Origin: Alphaproteobacteria bacterium UBA7371
Lineage (GTDB): Bacteria > Pseudomonadota > Alphaproteobacteria > UBA8317
Assembly: GCA_002469865.1 (NCBI GenBank)
Contig: DKOD01000058.1
Location: 1-10,386 of the forward strand
Length of the DNA: 10,386 nucleotides
Reading direction: 5' to 3'
Part shown: positions 1-5,693 of the stretch, one piece after another
Position numbering within the stretch: the first letter of the stretch is position 1
Layout of the letters: each line of letters begins with the position of its first letter
Position numbers and translations under genes: made by a program
The notes under the pieces: generated by a model
What the model was told of the DNA's origin: nothing
The model's input: only the letters and a program-made list of their open reading frames with translations
Database searches by the model: none

Positions 1-1
1 G

Positions 2-343
2 CAAGCCCGTGAGTTGGTTGCTGCAGGACGTGGTGAAGAGCTTATGGGTTTTGAAGAATTTTTATATTGCCAGACCGGTAAGCCTACCGCACATGCGATC
101 TTGGGAAATTATGAAGATGATGGGCTTTATGACACAGTAGCGATGCTTTCCCGTTATCCAAAGCCAAGTTTGGTGATCGGCGGCACGGCCGATGACATTA
201 TGCCACATATTGACACGTTATTCGCACCTGCAGCAGGAGATTTGGCACGGGTGGAAATGATCGAAGATGCAGATCACTCTTTTCTCGATTTTTTTGCTGA
301 AGATGCAGCGGATTTATCGTCGGACTATTTGGATCAACCCTAA
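2..343 (+). CDS. Alpha/beta hydrolase, C-terminal part (5' end outside window)
   Basis: The frame is open from base 2, so the protein starts upstream of the window; the TTG at 14 is not a convincing start. The visible 113 residues look like the last third of an alpha/beta hydrolase. A strand followed by GGTADD (about residues 60-65) resembles the acid-bearing loop, and ADHSF (about 90-94) carries the likely catalytic histidine, followed by a C-terminal helix. The nucleophile elbow would lie outside the window, so activity and substrate cannot be judged. It ends in TAA 20 bases before acuI on the same strand, which suggests co-transcription and perhaps a role in acyl or ester metabolism, but that is inference. 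The family level is fairly secure; no specific function is claimed. Confidence 0.7.
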   Translation, partial: QARELVAAGRGEELMGFEEFLYCQTGKPTAHAILGNYEDDGLYDTVAMLSRYPKPSLVIGGTADDIMPHIDTLFAPAAGDLARVEMIEDADHSFLDFFAEDAADLSSDYLDQP

Positions 344-346
344 CAT

Positions 347-357
347 AGGGGAAGGGG
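347..357 (+). promoter_or_regulatory. Ribosome binding site of acuI
   Basis: A purine-rich stretch, AGGGGAAGGGG, lies 6 bases before the ATG at 364. It is the strongest Shine-Dalgarno-like site on the plus strand here and fixes the acuI start. It sits inside the 20-base gap after the hydrolase stop, with no room for a separate promoter. Confidence 0.7.
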
Positions 358-363
358 TATACA

Positions 364-1350
364 ATGCACGGATGGCTTCTCAACAAAACCGATGCAGGAG
401 AGATCACATCACATCTTGGTGATGTGGATGAAACGCAACTGCCCGAAGGTGAAGTCACCTTTGCCGTAAGCCATTCCACCATCAATTATAAAGATGGTTT
501 GGCATTTACCGGTCGTATGCCCGTGGTACGTTCCTACCCCATGGTGCCCGGTACTGATGGCGTGGGCGTGATCACGCAATCTCAAGACGAGGACCAAAAG
601 ATAGGCGATCACGTGATCATCAATGGATGGGGCCTAGGTGAAACCCGCTGGGGTTGTTTGGCGGAAAAAGCACGGGTGGCGTCACACATGACCATTCCCC
701 TGCCTGACGGTGTCACCCCATTGGAAGCCATGACGGTGGGCACCGCTGGCTATACGGCAATGTTGTGTGTGCAACGCCTATTGCGCCATGGCCTTATGCC
801 TTCCGATGGGCCCATCGCTGTAACTGGCGCTTCCGGTGGTGTTGGTTCGTTTGCATTGATGTTTTTAAGCAGCCTTGGTTTTGAGGCGGTGGCCATCACC
901 GGCAAATTGACCGAAGAAGAATACCTCAAATCATTGGGGGCAAGTGATGTTCGTGACCGGGAAGATTTTGGCGGAAAATTTAAGCCCCTAGAAAGGGAAA
1001 CCTGGGCAGGTGGCATAGATTCTGTGGGTTCTAGCACCTTGGCCCACTTACTTGCAGCAACCAAGTCCGATGGTTGTGTTGCTGCCTGTGGGAATGCCCG
1101 TGGTTCGGATCTTTCAACCACGGTGTTCCCATTTATTCTGAGGGGCATCACCCTGGCGGGCATAGATTCGGCGATGATTGACCGAAGCCGACGGTTGGAA
1201 GCTTGGGCAGGAATTGCCAAACATCTTGATCGCAAAAAACTTGCACTTATCGGTTCCGAAATTGTGAAGCTTGAAGGGGCAAAAGATAAAGCCCACCAAA
1301 TTCTTGATGGCAGCCTGCGTGGTCGTGTTGTGGTGGAAATCAACGGTTAA
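364..1350 (+). CDS. acuI: Acryloyl-CoA reductase-like NADPH oxidoreductase (AcuI/YhdH family)
   Basis: A 328-residue medium-chain dehydrogenase/reductase, full length for the AcuI/YhdH/YhfP group. Known members reduce acryloyl-CoA to propionyl-CoA with NADPH in the cytoplasm, detoxifying acrylate from DMSP or 3-hydroxypropionate metabolism. Visible features are the N-terminal GroES-like domain with NYKDG (41-45), PMVPGTD (59-65), GWGLGE (88-93) and GTAGYTAML (126-134), then a Rossmann domain whose nucleotide loop is VTGASGGVGS (143-152). Further family landmarks are WAGGIDSVGS (about 214-223) and a C-terminal GRVVVE. No zinc-binding cysteine cluster is seen, as expected for this group. It follows the hydrolase by 20 bases and overlaps the converging glycosyltransferase gene by 11 bases. 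Many annotations call this family a putative quinone oxidoreductase; the acryloyl-CoA assignment is by similarity of motifs and remains to be shown for this protein. Confidence 0.87.
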   Translation: MHGWLLNKTDAGEITSHLGDVDETQLPEGEVTFAVSHSTINYKDGLAFTGRMPVVRSYPMVPGTDGVGVITQSQDEDQKIGDHVIINGWGLGETRWGCLAEKARVASHMTIPLPDGVTPLEAMTVGTAGYTAMLCVQRLLRHGLMPSDGPIAVTGASGGVGSFALMFLSSLGFEAVAITGKLTEEEYLKSLGASDVRDREDFGGKFKPLERETWAGGIDSVGSSTLAHLLAATKSDGCVAACGNARGSDLSTTVFPFILRGITLAGIDSAMIDRSRRLEAWAGIAKHLDRKKLALIGSEIVKLEGAKDKAHQILDGSLRGRVVVEING

Positions 1351-2356
1351 GAGGCACGAGGCTTTCCAACCACATATCAAGGCAATGGTCCCAGGAATAT
1401 TGGGACGCGTGGGCGATTGCTTTTTCCCGCTTGATCAACATGGCTTGGTCGACGGCCTTATGCAGATCATGATCCAGACAGGCCGCATCGCTGTCACCGA
1501 CAACATCGATGGGGCCAGGGACTGGATAAGCGGCAACCGGTGCGCCACAGGCCATGGCTTCCAGCATCACAAGACCAAAAGTGTCTGTTTTTGAGGGAAA
1601 GACAAAAACCTTGGCTGATCTGTAATAAATGGCCAGTTCTTCCCCAGACTTATACCCGGCAAATTCTACGCCAGGGTATTTTTTGGATAATTCCTCGCGG
1701 GCAGGGCCATCCCCCACCACAATTTTTCGGCCAGGAAGAGGAGTTTCGAGAAATGCCGCAACATTTTTTTCCACGGCAACACGGCCAACATAAAGAAAGA
1801 TGGGGTTGTGGTCAGCATCGGGCAAGCGCGGTCCATCGGCCTTGAAAATAGTGGTATCGACACCCCTGGTCCAAGGCTTTGCATTGTCAAAACCATGGTT
1901 CATCAATTCTCGTTGAATGGAGGGGGTGGGAACCAGCACGGCCTTACTTTCTTGATGAAACCAACGCAGGAAGCGATAGGTTGCGCGCTCAGGCACAGGC
2001 AATCTTTGGGATAAATATTCAGGAAATCTTGTATGAAACGAGCTGGTGAACCTTTTGCCCCTGGTGACACAAGCCATCCGGGTCCAAAGGCCCACGGGTC
2101 CCTCGGTGGCAATATGCACATGGCCAAGATTTGGATCACGTAAAGCTTCATGGATGGTTTGCACAGGCCATAATGCTAAGCGTATCTCAGGGTAGGTTGG
2201 GCAGGGTATCGAGGTATGACCATCTGGTGACACCACGTCGACTTGAATTCCTCGGTCTTTCGCAAGTGCGATGATTGTTTTCCAAGTGCGCACAACGCCA
2301 TTTATTTGGGGTTCCCAGGCATCGGTGGCCAAGAGTATTTTTTGTTGTGCAACCAT
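1340..2356 (-). CDS. GT4 glycosyltransferase, probable diacylglycerol (lipid) glycosyltransferase, Agt-like
   Basis: A 338-residue two-domain GT-B glycosyltransferase of family GT4. The N-terminal domain opens with a strand and WEPQINGVVRT (14-24), the glycine-rich acceptor loop shared with SqdX- and MgtA-type lipid glycosyltransferases. The C-terminal donor domain has FLYVGRVAVEKN (187-198), GDGPAREEL (215-223) and FPSKTDTFGLVMLEAMACG (253-271). In this last motif the usual E-x7-E pair appears as D258/E266, a change often seen in this subgroup. No signal peptide is visible; such enzymes work at the cytoplasmic face of the inner membrane. It starts at an ATG 5 bases after the PlcP-like gene, so the two are almost certainly co-translated. 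That pairing matches the PlcP-Agt pair that makes glucosyl- or glucuronosyl-diacylglycerol in alphaproteobacteria lacking phosphate. The sugar donor cannot be read from sequence; a role in another glycoconjugate is possible. Its 3' end overlaps acuI tail to tail. Confidence 0.8.
   Translation of the reverse strand: MVAQQKILLATDAWEPQINGVVRTWKTIIALAKDRGIQVDVVSPDGHTSIPCPTYPEIRLALWPVQTIHEALRDPNLGHVHIATEGPVGLWTRMACVTRGKRFTSSFHTRFPEYLSQRLPVPERATYRFLRWFHQESKAVLVPTPSIQRELMNHGFDNAKPWTRGVDTTIFKADGPRLPDADHNPIFLYVGRVAVEKNVAAFLETPLPGRKIVVGDGPAREELSKKYPGVEFAGYKSGEELAIYYRSAKVFVFPSKTDTFGLVMLEAMACGAPVAAYPVPGPIDVVGDSDAACLDHDLHKAVDQAMLIKREKAIAHASQYSWDHCLDMWLESLVPLNR
1379..1425 (+). terminator. Possible terminator for the hydrolase-acuI transcript, inside the opposing gene
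   Basis: About 30 bases past the acuI stop, the arms GTCCCA (1388-1393) and TGGGAC (1401-1406) form a 6-bp stem with a 7-base loop. Outer arms GCAAT (1382-1386) and ATTGC (1416-1420) can close around it and are followed at once by TTTTT (1421-1425). This could end plus-strand transcription although it lies within the 3' coding part of the glycosyltransferase. The outer stem is weak and the structure is composite, so this is only a candidate. Confidence 0.3.
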
Positions 2357-2361
2357 GCTGG

Positions 2362-3165
2362 TTATGCGGCCTGTGAGACCTTGCCACCATCAGAAACGAG
2401 CATCAGGTTGGGGCGCTCCTCAAACCAATGGAGAAGCTCAAAGTTGCCATGCTGGTCTTCCACCAATGCGGTGCAGCTTTCCACCCAATCACCATCATTC
2501 ATGTAGGTGATGCCATCGACATCCCTGATGGCGGCTTTATGGATATGCCCAGCTATGCAACCATCCAGCCCACGTCTTCTGGCCTCACCAGCAACGGCAC
2601 TTTCAAAATCATCAATGAATTTGACAGCATTTTTAACCTTGTTTTTAAGGTATGCAGATAATGACCAATATTCAAAACCCAAACGACGACGTATGGAGGC
2701 CAAAAGGGTGTTTGCACCCAAGGCAATTGCATAGGCCCAATCCCCAAGATGGGCGAGCCATTTGGCATGGCGAATGACACCATCAAAGGCATCGCCATGG
2801 ATCACAAGAAACTTTTTACCATTTGCCGATACAAATTCATCGTCCAACCGCAACTCAATACCACCAAAATGCGTGCCAATATAATCACGGGCAAATTCAT
2901 CATGATTGCCAGGAACAAAGATGACCTTGGTACCTTTTCGTGCCTTACGAAGAATTTTTTGAATGACGTCGTTATGTGATTGCGGCCAATACCAGCTTTT
3001 CTTAAGGCGCCAGCCGTCAACGATATCACCAACCAAATAAAGTGTGTCGGATTCCGTATGTTTGAGAAAATCCAACAGCGCGTCCGCTTTGCATCCGCGG
3101 GTTCCCAGATGCACATCGGAAATGAAAATTGTTCGGTAATGCCTGGTTTCTGGATCGGTACTCAT
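2362..3165 (-). CDS. plcP: PlcP-like metallophosphoesterase (phospholipase C type)
   Basis: A 267-residue calcineurin-like phosphoesterase with a complete di-metal set: DVH (17-19), GDIVD (46-50), GNHDE (86-90), HGD (123-125) and GHIH (206-209). The segment WRLKKSWYWPQ (52-62), the stretch around RHAKWLAHLGDWAY (132-145), and GDWVESCTA near residues 225-233 are what I recall from the PlcP group, which in Sinorhizobium and marine alphaproteobacteria cleaves phosphatidylcholine and related phospholipids to diacylglycerol when phosphate is scarce. Database names for this group are often UDP-2,3-diacylglucosamine pyrophosphatase (LpxH-like); the adjacent GT4 glycosyltransferase favours the lipid-remodelling role. 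I chose the ATG at 3165, 32 bases after the ribF stop, over an in-frame TTG at 3222 that would overlap ribF and add 19 residues without family character. The Shine-Dalgarno sequence is weak (GAG, 4 bases before the ATG), hinting at coupling with ribF. I found no convincing Pho box in the short gap. Confidence 0.8.
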   Translation of the reverse strand: MSTDPETRHYRTIFISDVHLGTRGCKADALLDFLKHTESDTLYLVGDIVDGWRLKKSWYWPQSHNDVIQKILRKARKGTKVIFVPGNHDEFARDYIGTHFGGIELRLDDEFVSANGKKFLVIHGDAFDGVIRHAKWLAHLGDWAYAIALGANTLLASIRRRLGFEYWSLSAYLKNKVKNAVKFIDDFESAVAGEARRRGLDGCIAGHIHKAAIRDVDGITYMNDGDWVESCTALVEDQHGNFELLHWFEERPNLMLVSDGGKVSQAA

Positions 3166-3197
3166 GATTCTCAACTTTGGCTGTCTATACCCTAGTG

Positions 3198-4175
3198 CTA
3201 AACCGTCTGGGTTGGATTGCAAGGTTTTTCGCTCAGGCCAAAAAATTCTTTGGCTTGGGCAACATCTTTGCCCATTTGTTGGGACAATTCATTGATGTCA
3301 CCAAAGCGCTTTTCCGCCCTTAGAAAATGTTCAAATTTGAAGGTAAGGCGTTGTTGGTAAATATCACGACCCCCTTCCAGCAAATGCACCTCAAGCAAGG
3401 GCATAAAATCATCATCAATTGTTGGTTTGACGCCAATATTGGCAATGGCGGGTAGAATATCATCCCCCACAGATGCGTGGCCTGCATACACACCATGTTG
3501 GGGAATTAGGTACCCCAAGGTGTGGATGTTGGCTGTTGGGTAACCTAGTTGGCGTGCCAATTTTCGACCTGGAGAAACGTGCCCAGACATTTGGTAGGGC
3601 CTGCTTAAAAGAGCCGTTGCCTCTCTCATTTTTCCTTCATGGAGCAATTCTCGTATATGGGTTGATGCATGCTCTATCCCCATCTCATCTCGCTGGGGTT
3701 CGATGATGTCCACATTGACGCCATGTTTTTGTGCAATGCGCTTCAAGATATGTGCATTGCCACGCCTCTGATGGCCAAATTGAAAATCATACCCCACGGT
3801 GATGGATTTGGCGCCAATGGCACCTAATAATACCCCAACAACAAATTCCTCTGCTTGCATGGATGCAAGATGATGGTCAAAACGCTGGGCAAGGATGTTG
3901 TTGATCCCCATGCTTGGCAACAAATTCATTTTGTCACGAAGTGTTGTAAGCCTAAAAGGCTCGCTCTCGACCCCGGCCAGGCGTTGAAAATAGCTTCGTG
4001 GATGAGGCTCAAACGTCATCAAAAGCGGTGTGAGTTGGGCATCCTGGCAAACGTCCACACAGCGCGTTAGAAGTGCTTGGTGCCCAAGGTGAAGGCCATC
4101 AAAATTACCAACCACCACCCCGAATGGTCGTTCGGCCTTCCTGAGATGATGGTAACACCGCGACAGGCTGGTCAT
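3198..4175 (-). CDS. ribF: Bifunctional riboflavin kinase / FMN adenylyltransferase (FAD synthetase)
   Basis: A 325-residue RibF of normal bacterial length. It phosphorylates riboflavin to FMN and adenylates FMN to FAD in the cytoplasm. The N-terminal FAD synthetase domain shows the nucleotidyltransferase motif GNFDGLHLGH (23-32), FEPHP (55-59), VGYDFQFGHQRRGN (127-140) and the STHIRELL stretch (171-178). The C-terminal flavokinase domain has GRKLARQLGYPTANI (203-217), PAIANIGVKPTI (242-253) and LEVHLL (261-266), whose glutamate is the expected catalytic base. The ATG at 4175 is preceded by AAGGA about 8 bases away; a longer in-frame reading to 4238 adds 21 residues without family similarity and runs toward the divergent pip gene. 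It heads a leftward gene group with plcP and the glycosyltransferase, an unusual partner set, since ribF often precedes ileS and lspA. No FMN riboswitch-like leader fits in the 84-base upstream gap. Confidence 0.95.
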   Translation of the reverse strand: MTSLSRCYHHLRKAERPFGVVVGNFDGLHLGHQALLTRCVDVCQDAQLTPLLMTFEPHPRSYFQRLAGVESEPFRLTTLRDKMNLLPSMGINNILAQRFDHHLASMQAEEFVVGVLLGAIGAKSITVGYDFQFGHQRRGNAHILKRIAQKHGVNVDIIEPQRDEMGIEHASTHIRELLHEGKMREATALLSRPYQMSGHVSPGRKLARQLGYPTANIHTLGYLIPQHGVYAGHASVGDDILPAIANIGVKPTIDDDFMPLLEVHLLEGGRDIYQQRLTFKFEHFLRAEKRFGDINELSQQMGKDVAQAKEFFGLSEKPCNPTQTV

Positions 4176-4200
4176 GCTTGGGGTCCTTAAGCTGGCTGGT

Positions 4201-4237
4201 TTTGCGCAAAGAGATGTTGCAAGGTGCTTCGGCAACA
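4201..4237. promoter_or_regulatory. ribF/pip divergent intergenic region with a palindrome and an inverted repeat
   Basis: The 84-base gap between the ribF and pip starts must hold both promoters. It contains a perfect 10-base palindrome TTTGCGCAAA (4201-4210). Next to it is an inverted repeat with arms TGTTGC (4215-4220) and GCAACA (4232-4237); inside these, AAG and CTT can extend the stem around a GTG loop, leaving a 2-base bulge. Either could be an operator or an mRNA leader hairpin. I could not identify convincing -35/-10 pairs for either direction. Confidence 0.35.
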
Positions 4238-4259
4238 CATGTGGGGGAGTATGCGGAAA

Positions 4260-5213
4260 ATGACAAGGTTAGGTTTTTATCCACCAATTGATGCCTATGC
4301 TGACGGCATGCTTGATGTGGGGGATGGGCATCAAATCTATTTTGAGCAGTCTGGCAATCCTGAAGGACGTCCTGTCATTTTTCTGCATGGTGGGCCAGGT
4401 GGGGGATGCCAGCCCATTCATCGCCAGCAATTTGATCCCAAGCATTATCGGATCATCATAATGGATCAGCGGGGTTGTGGGCGTTCTTTGCCCTATGCCT
4501 GTTTGGACGATAACACCACTTGGCATCTTGTGGCCGATATCGAACGTCTTCGCGCTCATTTGAAAATCGATCAATGGATTGTTTTTGGGGGGTCATGGGG
4601 GTCCACCTTGTCCCTTGCTTACGCCCAGAGCCATCCTGAAGCTGTGTTGGGTTTGGTGCTAAGGGGCATATTTCTCATGCGGCGTCATGAGCTGTTATGG
4701 ATGTATCAAGAAGGTGCCAGCCACCTATATCCCGAGGAATATGACAGGTATGTCTCGGTCATACCCTCCCATGAGCAGGGTGATCTGATGTCCGCTTTTT
4801 ACCGGCGCTTGACAGGGTCAAACGCCGAGGAAGCTTTGCGTGCCGCACGGGCTTGGAGTCGTTGGGAAGGTGCACTTCTCTCTATTGCGCCCAATGAGGC
4901 GCGCGCGCAGGAATTTTCAAGCGATGAATTTGCCAAGGCATTTGCGCGTATCGAATGCCACTATTTTGTGCATGGCGGATGGATGCGCGATGATGGTCAA
5001 TTGCTTAAGGACGTTGGCCGTGTTCGCCATATCCCAGCTTATATTATTCATGGGCGCCATGACGTGGTCACGCCCATGTCCAATGCTTGGGATTTGGCCA
5101 AATGCTGGCCAGAGGCACATCTCAAGGTCGTGGAAGATGCCGGTCATGCTTTTGATGAACCTGGCATCCTTCATGAATTGGTTTCGGCCATGGAAGATTT
5201 TAAGCGCCTTTAG
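4260..5213 (+). CDS. pip: Proline iminopeptidase (prolyl aminopeptidase, peptidase family S33)
   Basis: A 317-residue cytoplasmic alpha/beta hydrolase that releases N-terminal proline from peptides. Numbering from the ATG at 4260: oxyanion-hole motif HGGPGGG (43-49), DQRGCGRS (69-76), nucleophile elbow GGSWGS with Ser112, Asp268 in HGRHD and His296 in AGHAF complete the catalytic triad. The stretch DNTTWHLVADIERLR (84-98) and GSTLSLAYAQSHPE are closely like the Neisseria and Xanthomonas enzymes. Several in-frame starts exist: GTG 4224, ATG 4239, ATG 4251 and ATG 4260. I prefer 4260 because the family starts near here and GGGGAG (4244-4249) lies 10 bases upstream; 4251 is too close to that site. 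The gene stands alone, divergent from ribF and convergent with hspQ, and ends inside its own terminator hairpin. Confidence 0.95.
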   Translation: MTRLGFYPPIDAYADGMLDVGDGHQIYFEQSGNPEGRPVIFLHGGPGGGCQPIHRQQFDPKHYRIIIMDQRGCGRSLPYACLDDNTTWHLVADIERLRAHLKIDQWIVFGGSWGSTLSLAYAQSHPEAVLGLVLRGIFLMRRHELLWMYQEGASHLYPEEYDRYVSVIPSHEQGDLMSAFYRRLTGSNAEEALRAARAWSRWEGALLSIAPNEARAQEFSSDEFAKAFARIECHYFVHGGWMRDDGQLLKDVGRVRHIPAYIIHGRHDVVTPMSNAWDLAKCWPEAHLKVVEDAGHAFDEPGILHELVSAMEDFKRL

Positions 5214-5226
5214 GGGGCGTTTTTTT
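5202..5226 (+). terminator. Rho-independent terminator of pip, with the stop codon as hairpin loop
   Basis: Arms AAGCGCCTT (5202-5210) and GGGGCGTTT (5214-5222) pair with a few G-U pairs; the three loop bases 5211-5213 are the pip TAG stop codon. A run of seven T (5220-5226) follows, reaching into the hspQ stop codon (TTA at 5225-5227 on the plus strand). On the minus strand the structure is followed by no T run, so it should act for pip only. Confidence 0.75.
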
Positions 5227-5560
5227 AATTGACGTCTTCAGAGCGAAACACATACCGACCATCATCAAAGCCAACAAAATAGTCATCGACTTCTGGATGG
5301 TTCACGGGACCAGCTTCGGCATCTGGCAACAAATTCTGTTCAGAAACATATGCTGCATAGGCGGTTTGTTCATTTTCTGCGAGCAGATGATAAAATGGTT
5401 GGTCCTTGGAAGGACGCACTTCTTCTGGGATGGACTGCCACCATTCTTCGGTATTTGCAAATTCTGGATCGACATCAACAATCACACCGCGGAATGGGTA
5501 GCGACGGTGCCTTACCACATCACCAATTCGATATCTTGCGCTGCGCATGAGCATCTTCAT
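5225..5560 (-). CDS. hspQ: Heat shock protein HspQ (YccV-like, hemimethylated-DNA-binding domain family)
   Basis: A small cytoplasmic protein of 111 residues. The core reads GDVVRHRRYPFRGVIVDVDP (13-32), then a tryptophan pair, RPSKDQPFYHLLAE (49-62) and AYVSEQNLL (70-78), the standard HspQ/YccV signature. In E. coli HspQ is a heat-inducible protein that binds DnaA mutants and acts as a specificity enhancer of Lon protease; in other bacteria the role is inferred. I chose the ATG at 5560, which has GGAG 4 bases upstream; a TTG at 5563 is too close to that site, while ATGs at 5554 and 5548 are possible alternatives. It lies 133 bases after mrp in the same direction and may have its own promoter in that gap. 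I did not see a clear heat-shock (sigma-32) promoter. It converges on pip with 11 bases between the stop codons. Confidence 0.92.
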   Translation of the reverse strand: MKMLMRSARYRIGDVVRHRRYPFRGVIVDVDPEFANTEEWWQSIPEEVRPSKDQPFYHLLAENEQTAYAAYVSEQNLLPDAEAGPVNHPEVDDYFVGFDDGRYVFRSEDVN

Positions 5561-5604
5561 CAAACTCCAAAAACATTAAGCCAATAGCATGTAAGTATTT
5601 GTGA

Positions 5605-5627
5605 GCCTATGCGCAATATGCTTAGGC
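5605..5627. repeat. Imperfect inverted repeat between mrp and hspQ
   Basis: Arms GCCTA (5605-5609) and TAGGC (5623-5627) are perfectly complementary. After a T/T mismatch the inner bases GC (5611-5612) and GC (5620-5621) also pair, giving an 8-bp interrupted stem. There is no T run on either side, so it is not a standard terminator; an operator or processing hairpin upstream of hspQ is possible. Confidence 0.35.
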
Positions 5628-5693
5628 ATCAGGCCAACAACCGATCAATAATGCCAGGATCAAAATCATGGCCAGAGGTAGCTTAAAATACAT
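5622..5693 (-). CDS. Candidate 23-residue lipoprotein-like small ORF following mrp
   Basis: The ATG directly abuts the mrp stop codon (TGA then ATG), and the ORF runs 23 codons to TAA. The peptide starts MYFK, continues with a strongly hydrophobic stretch of about 14 residues and reaches LLIGC, which fits a lipobox with the cysteine at 19; only WPDA follows. This layout (one positive charge, hydrophobic core, lipobox, very short tail) is that of a signal-peptidase-II substrate. There is no good Shine-Dalgarno sequence, so it would depend on re-initiation after mrp. I know no family it belongs to. It could equally be a chance ORF in a 133-base gap. Confidence 0.3.
   Translation of the reverse strand: MYFKLPLAMILILALLIGCWPDA

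Noticed and set aside
750..1343. 197-residue minus-strand open frame across acuI
   Set aside because: It is antisense to the well-supported acuI, and its proline-, serine- and arginine-rich translation resembles no protein family.
2362..3165. Assignment of the metallophosphoesterase as LpxH
   Set aside because: It shares the metal motifs, but its length, the tryptophan-rich segment after GDIVD and the adjacent lipid glycosyltransferase fit PlcP better; alphaproteobacteria commonly use LpxI for the LpxH step.
3166..3200. Possible Pho box in the ribF-plcP gap (CTGTCTA at 3181-3187)
   Set aside because: The heptamer resembles the CTGTCAT half-site, but the base run 11 positions on (CTAGTGC) does not match a second half-site, and it lies on the strand opposite to plcP.
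3163..3222. Longer start for the PlcP-like gene at TTG 3222
   Set aside because: It would overlap ribF by 25 bases and add 19 residues without family character; the ATG at 3165 sits just before the first conserved strand.
4224..4262. Longer pip starts at GTG 4224, ATG 4239 or ATG 4251
   Set aside because: Family N-termini begin close to the ATG at 4260; 4251 is only 1 base from the GGGGAG site, and the upstream starts would put the inverted repeat into coding sequence.
5564..5621. Heat-shock (sigma-32) promoter for hspQ
   Set aside because: No CTTGAA-like -35 with a matching -10 was found; the best pair (TTGCGC and TACATG, 17 apart) has only about three matches in each box.
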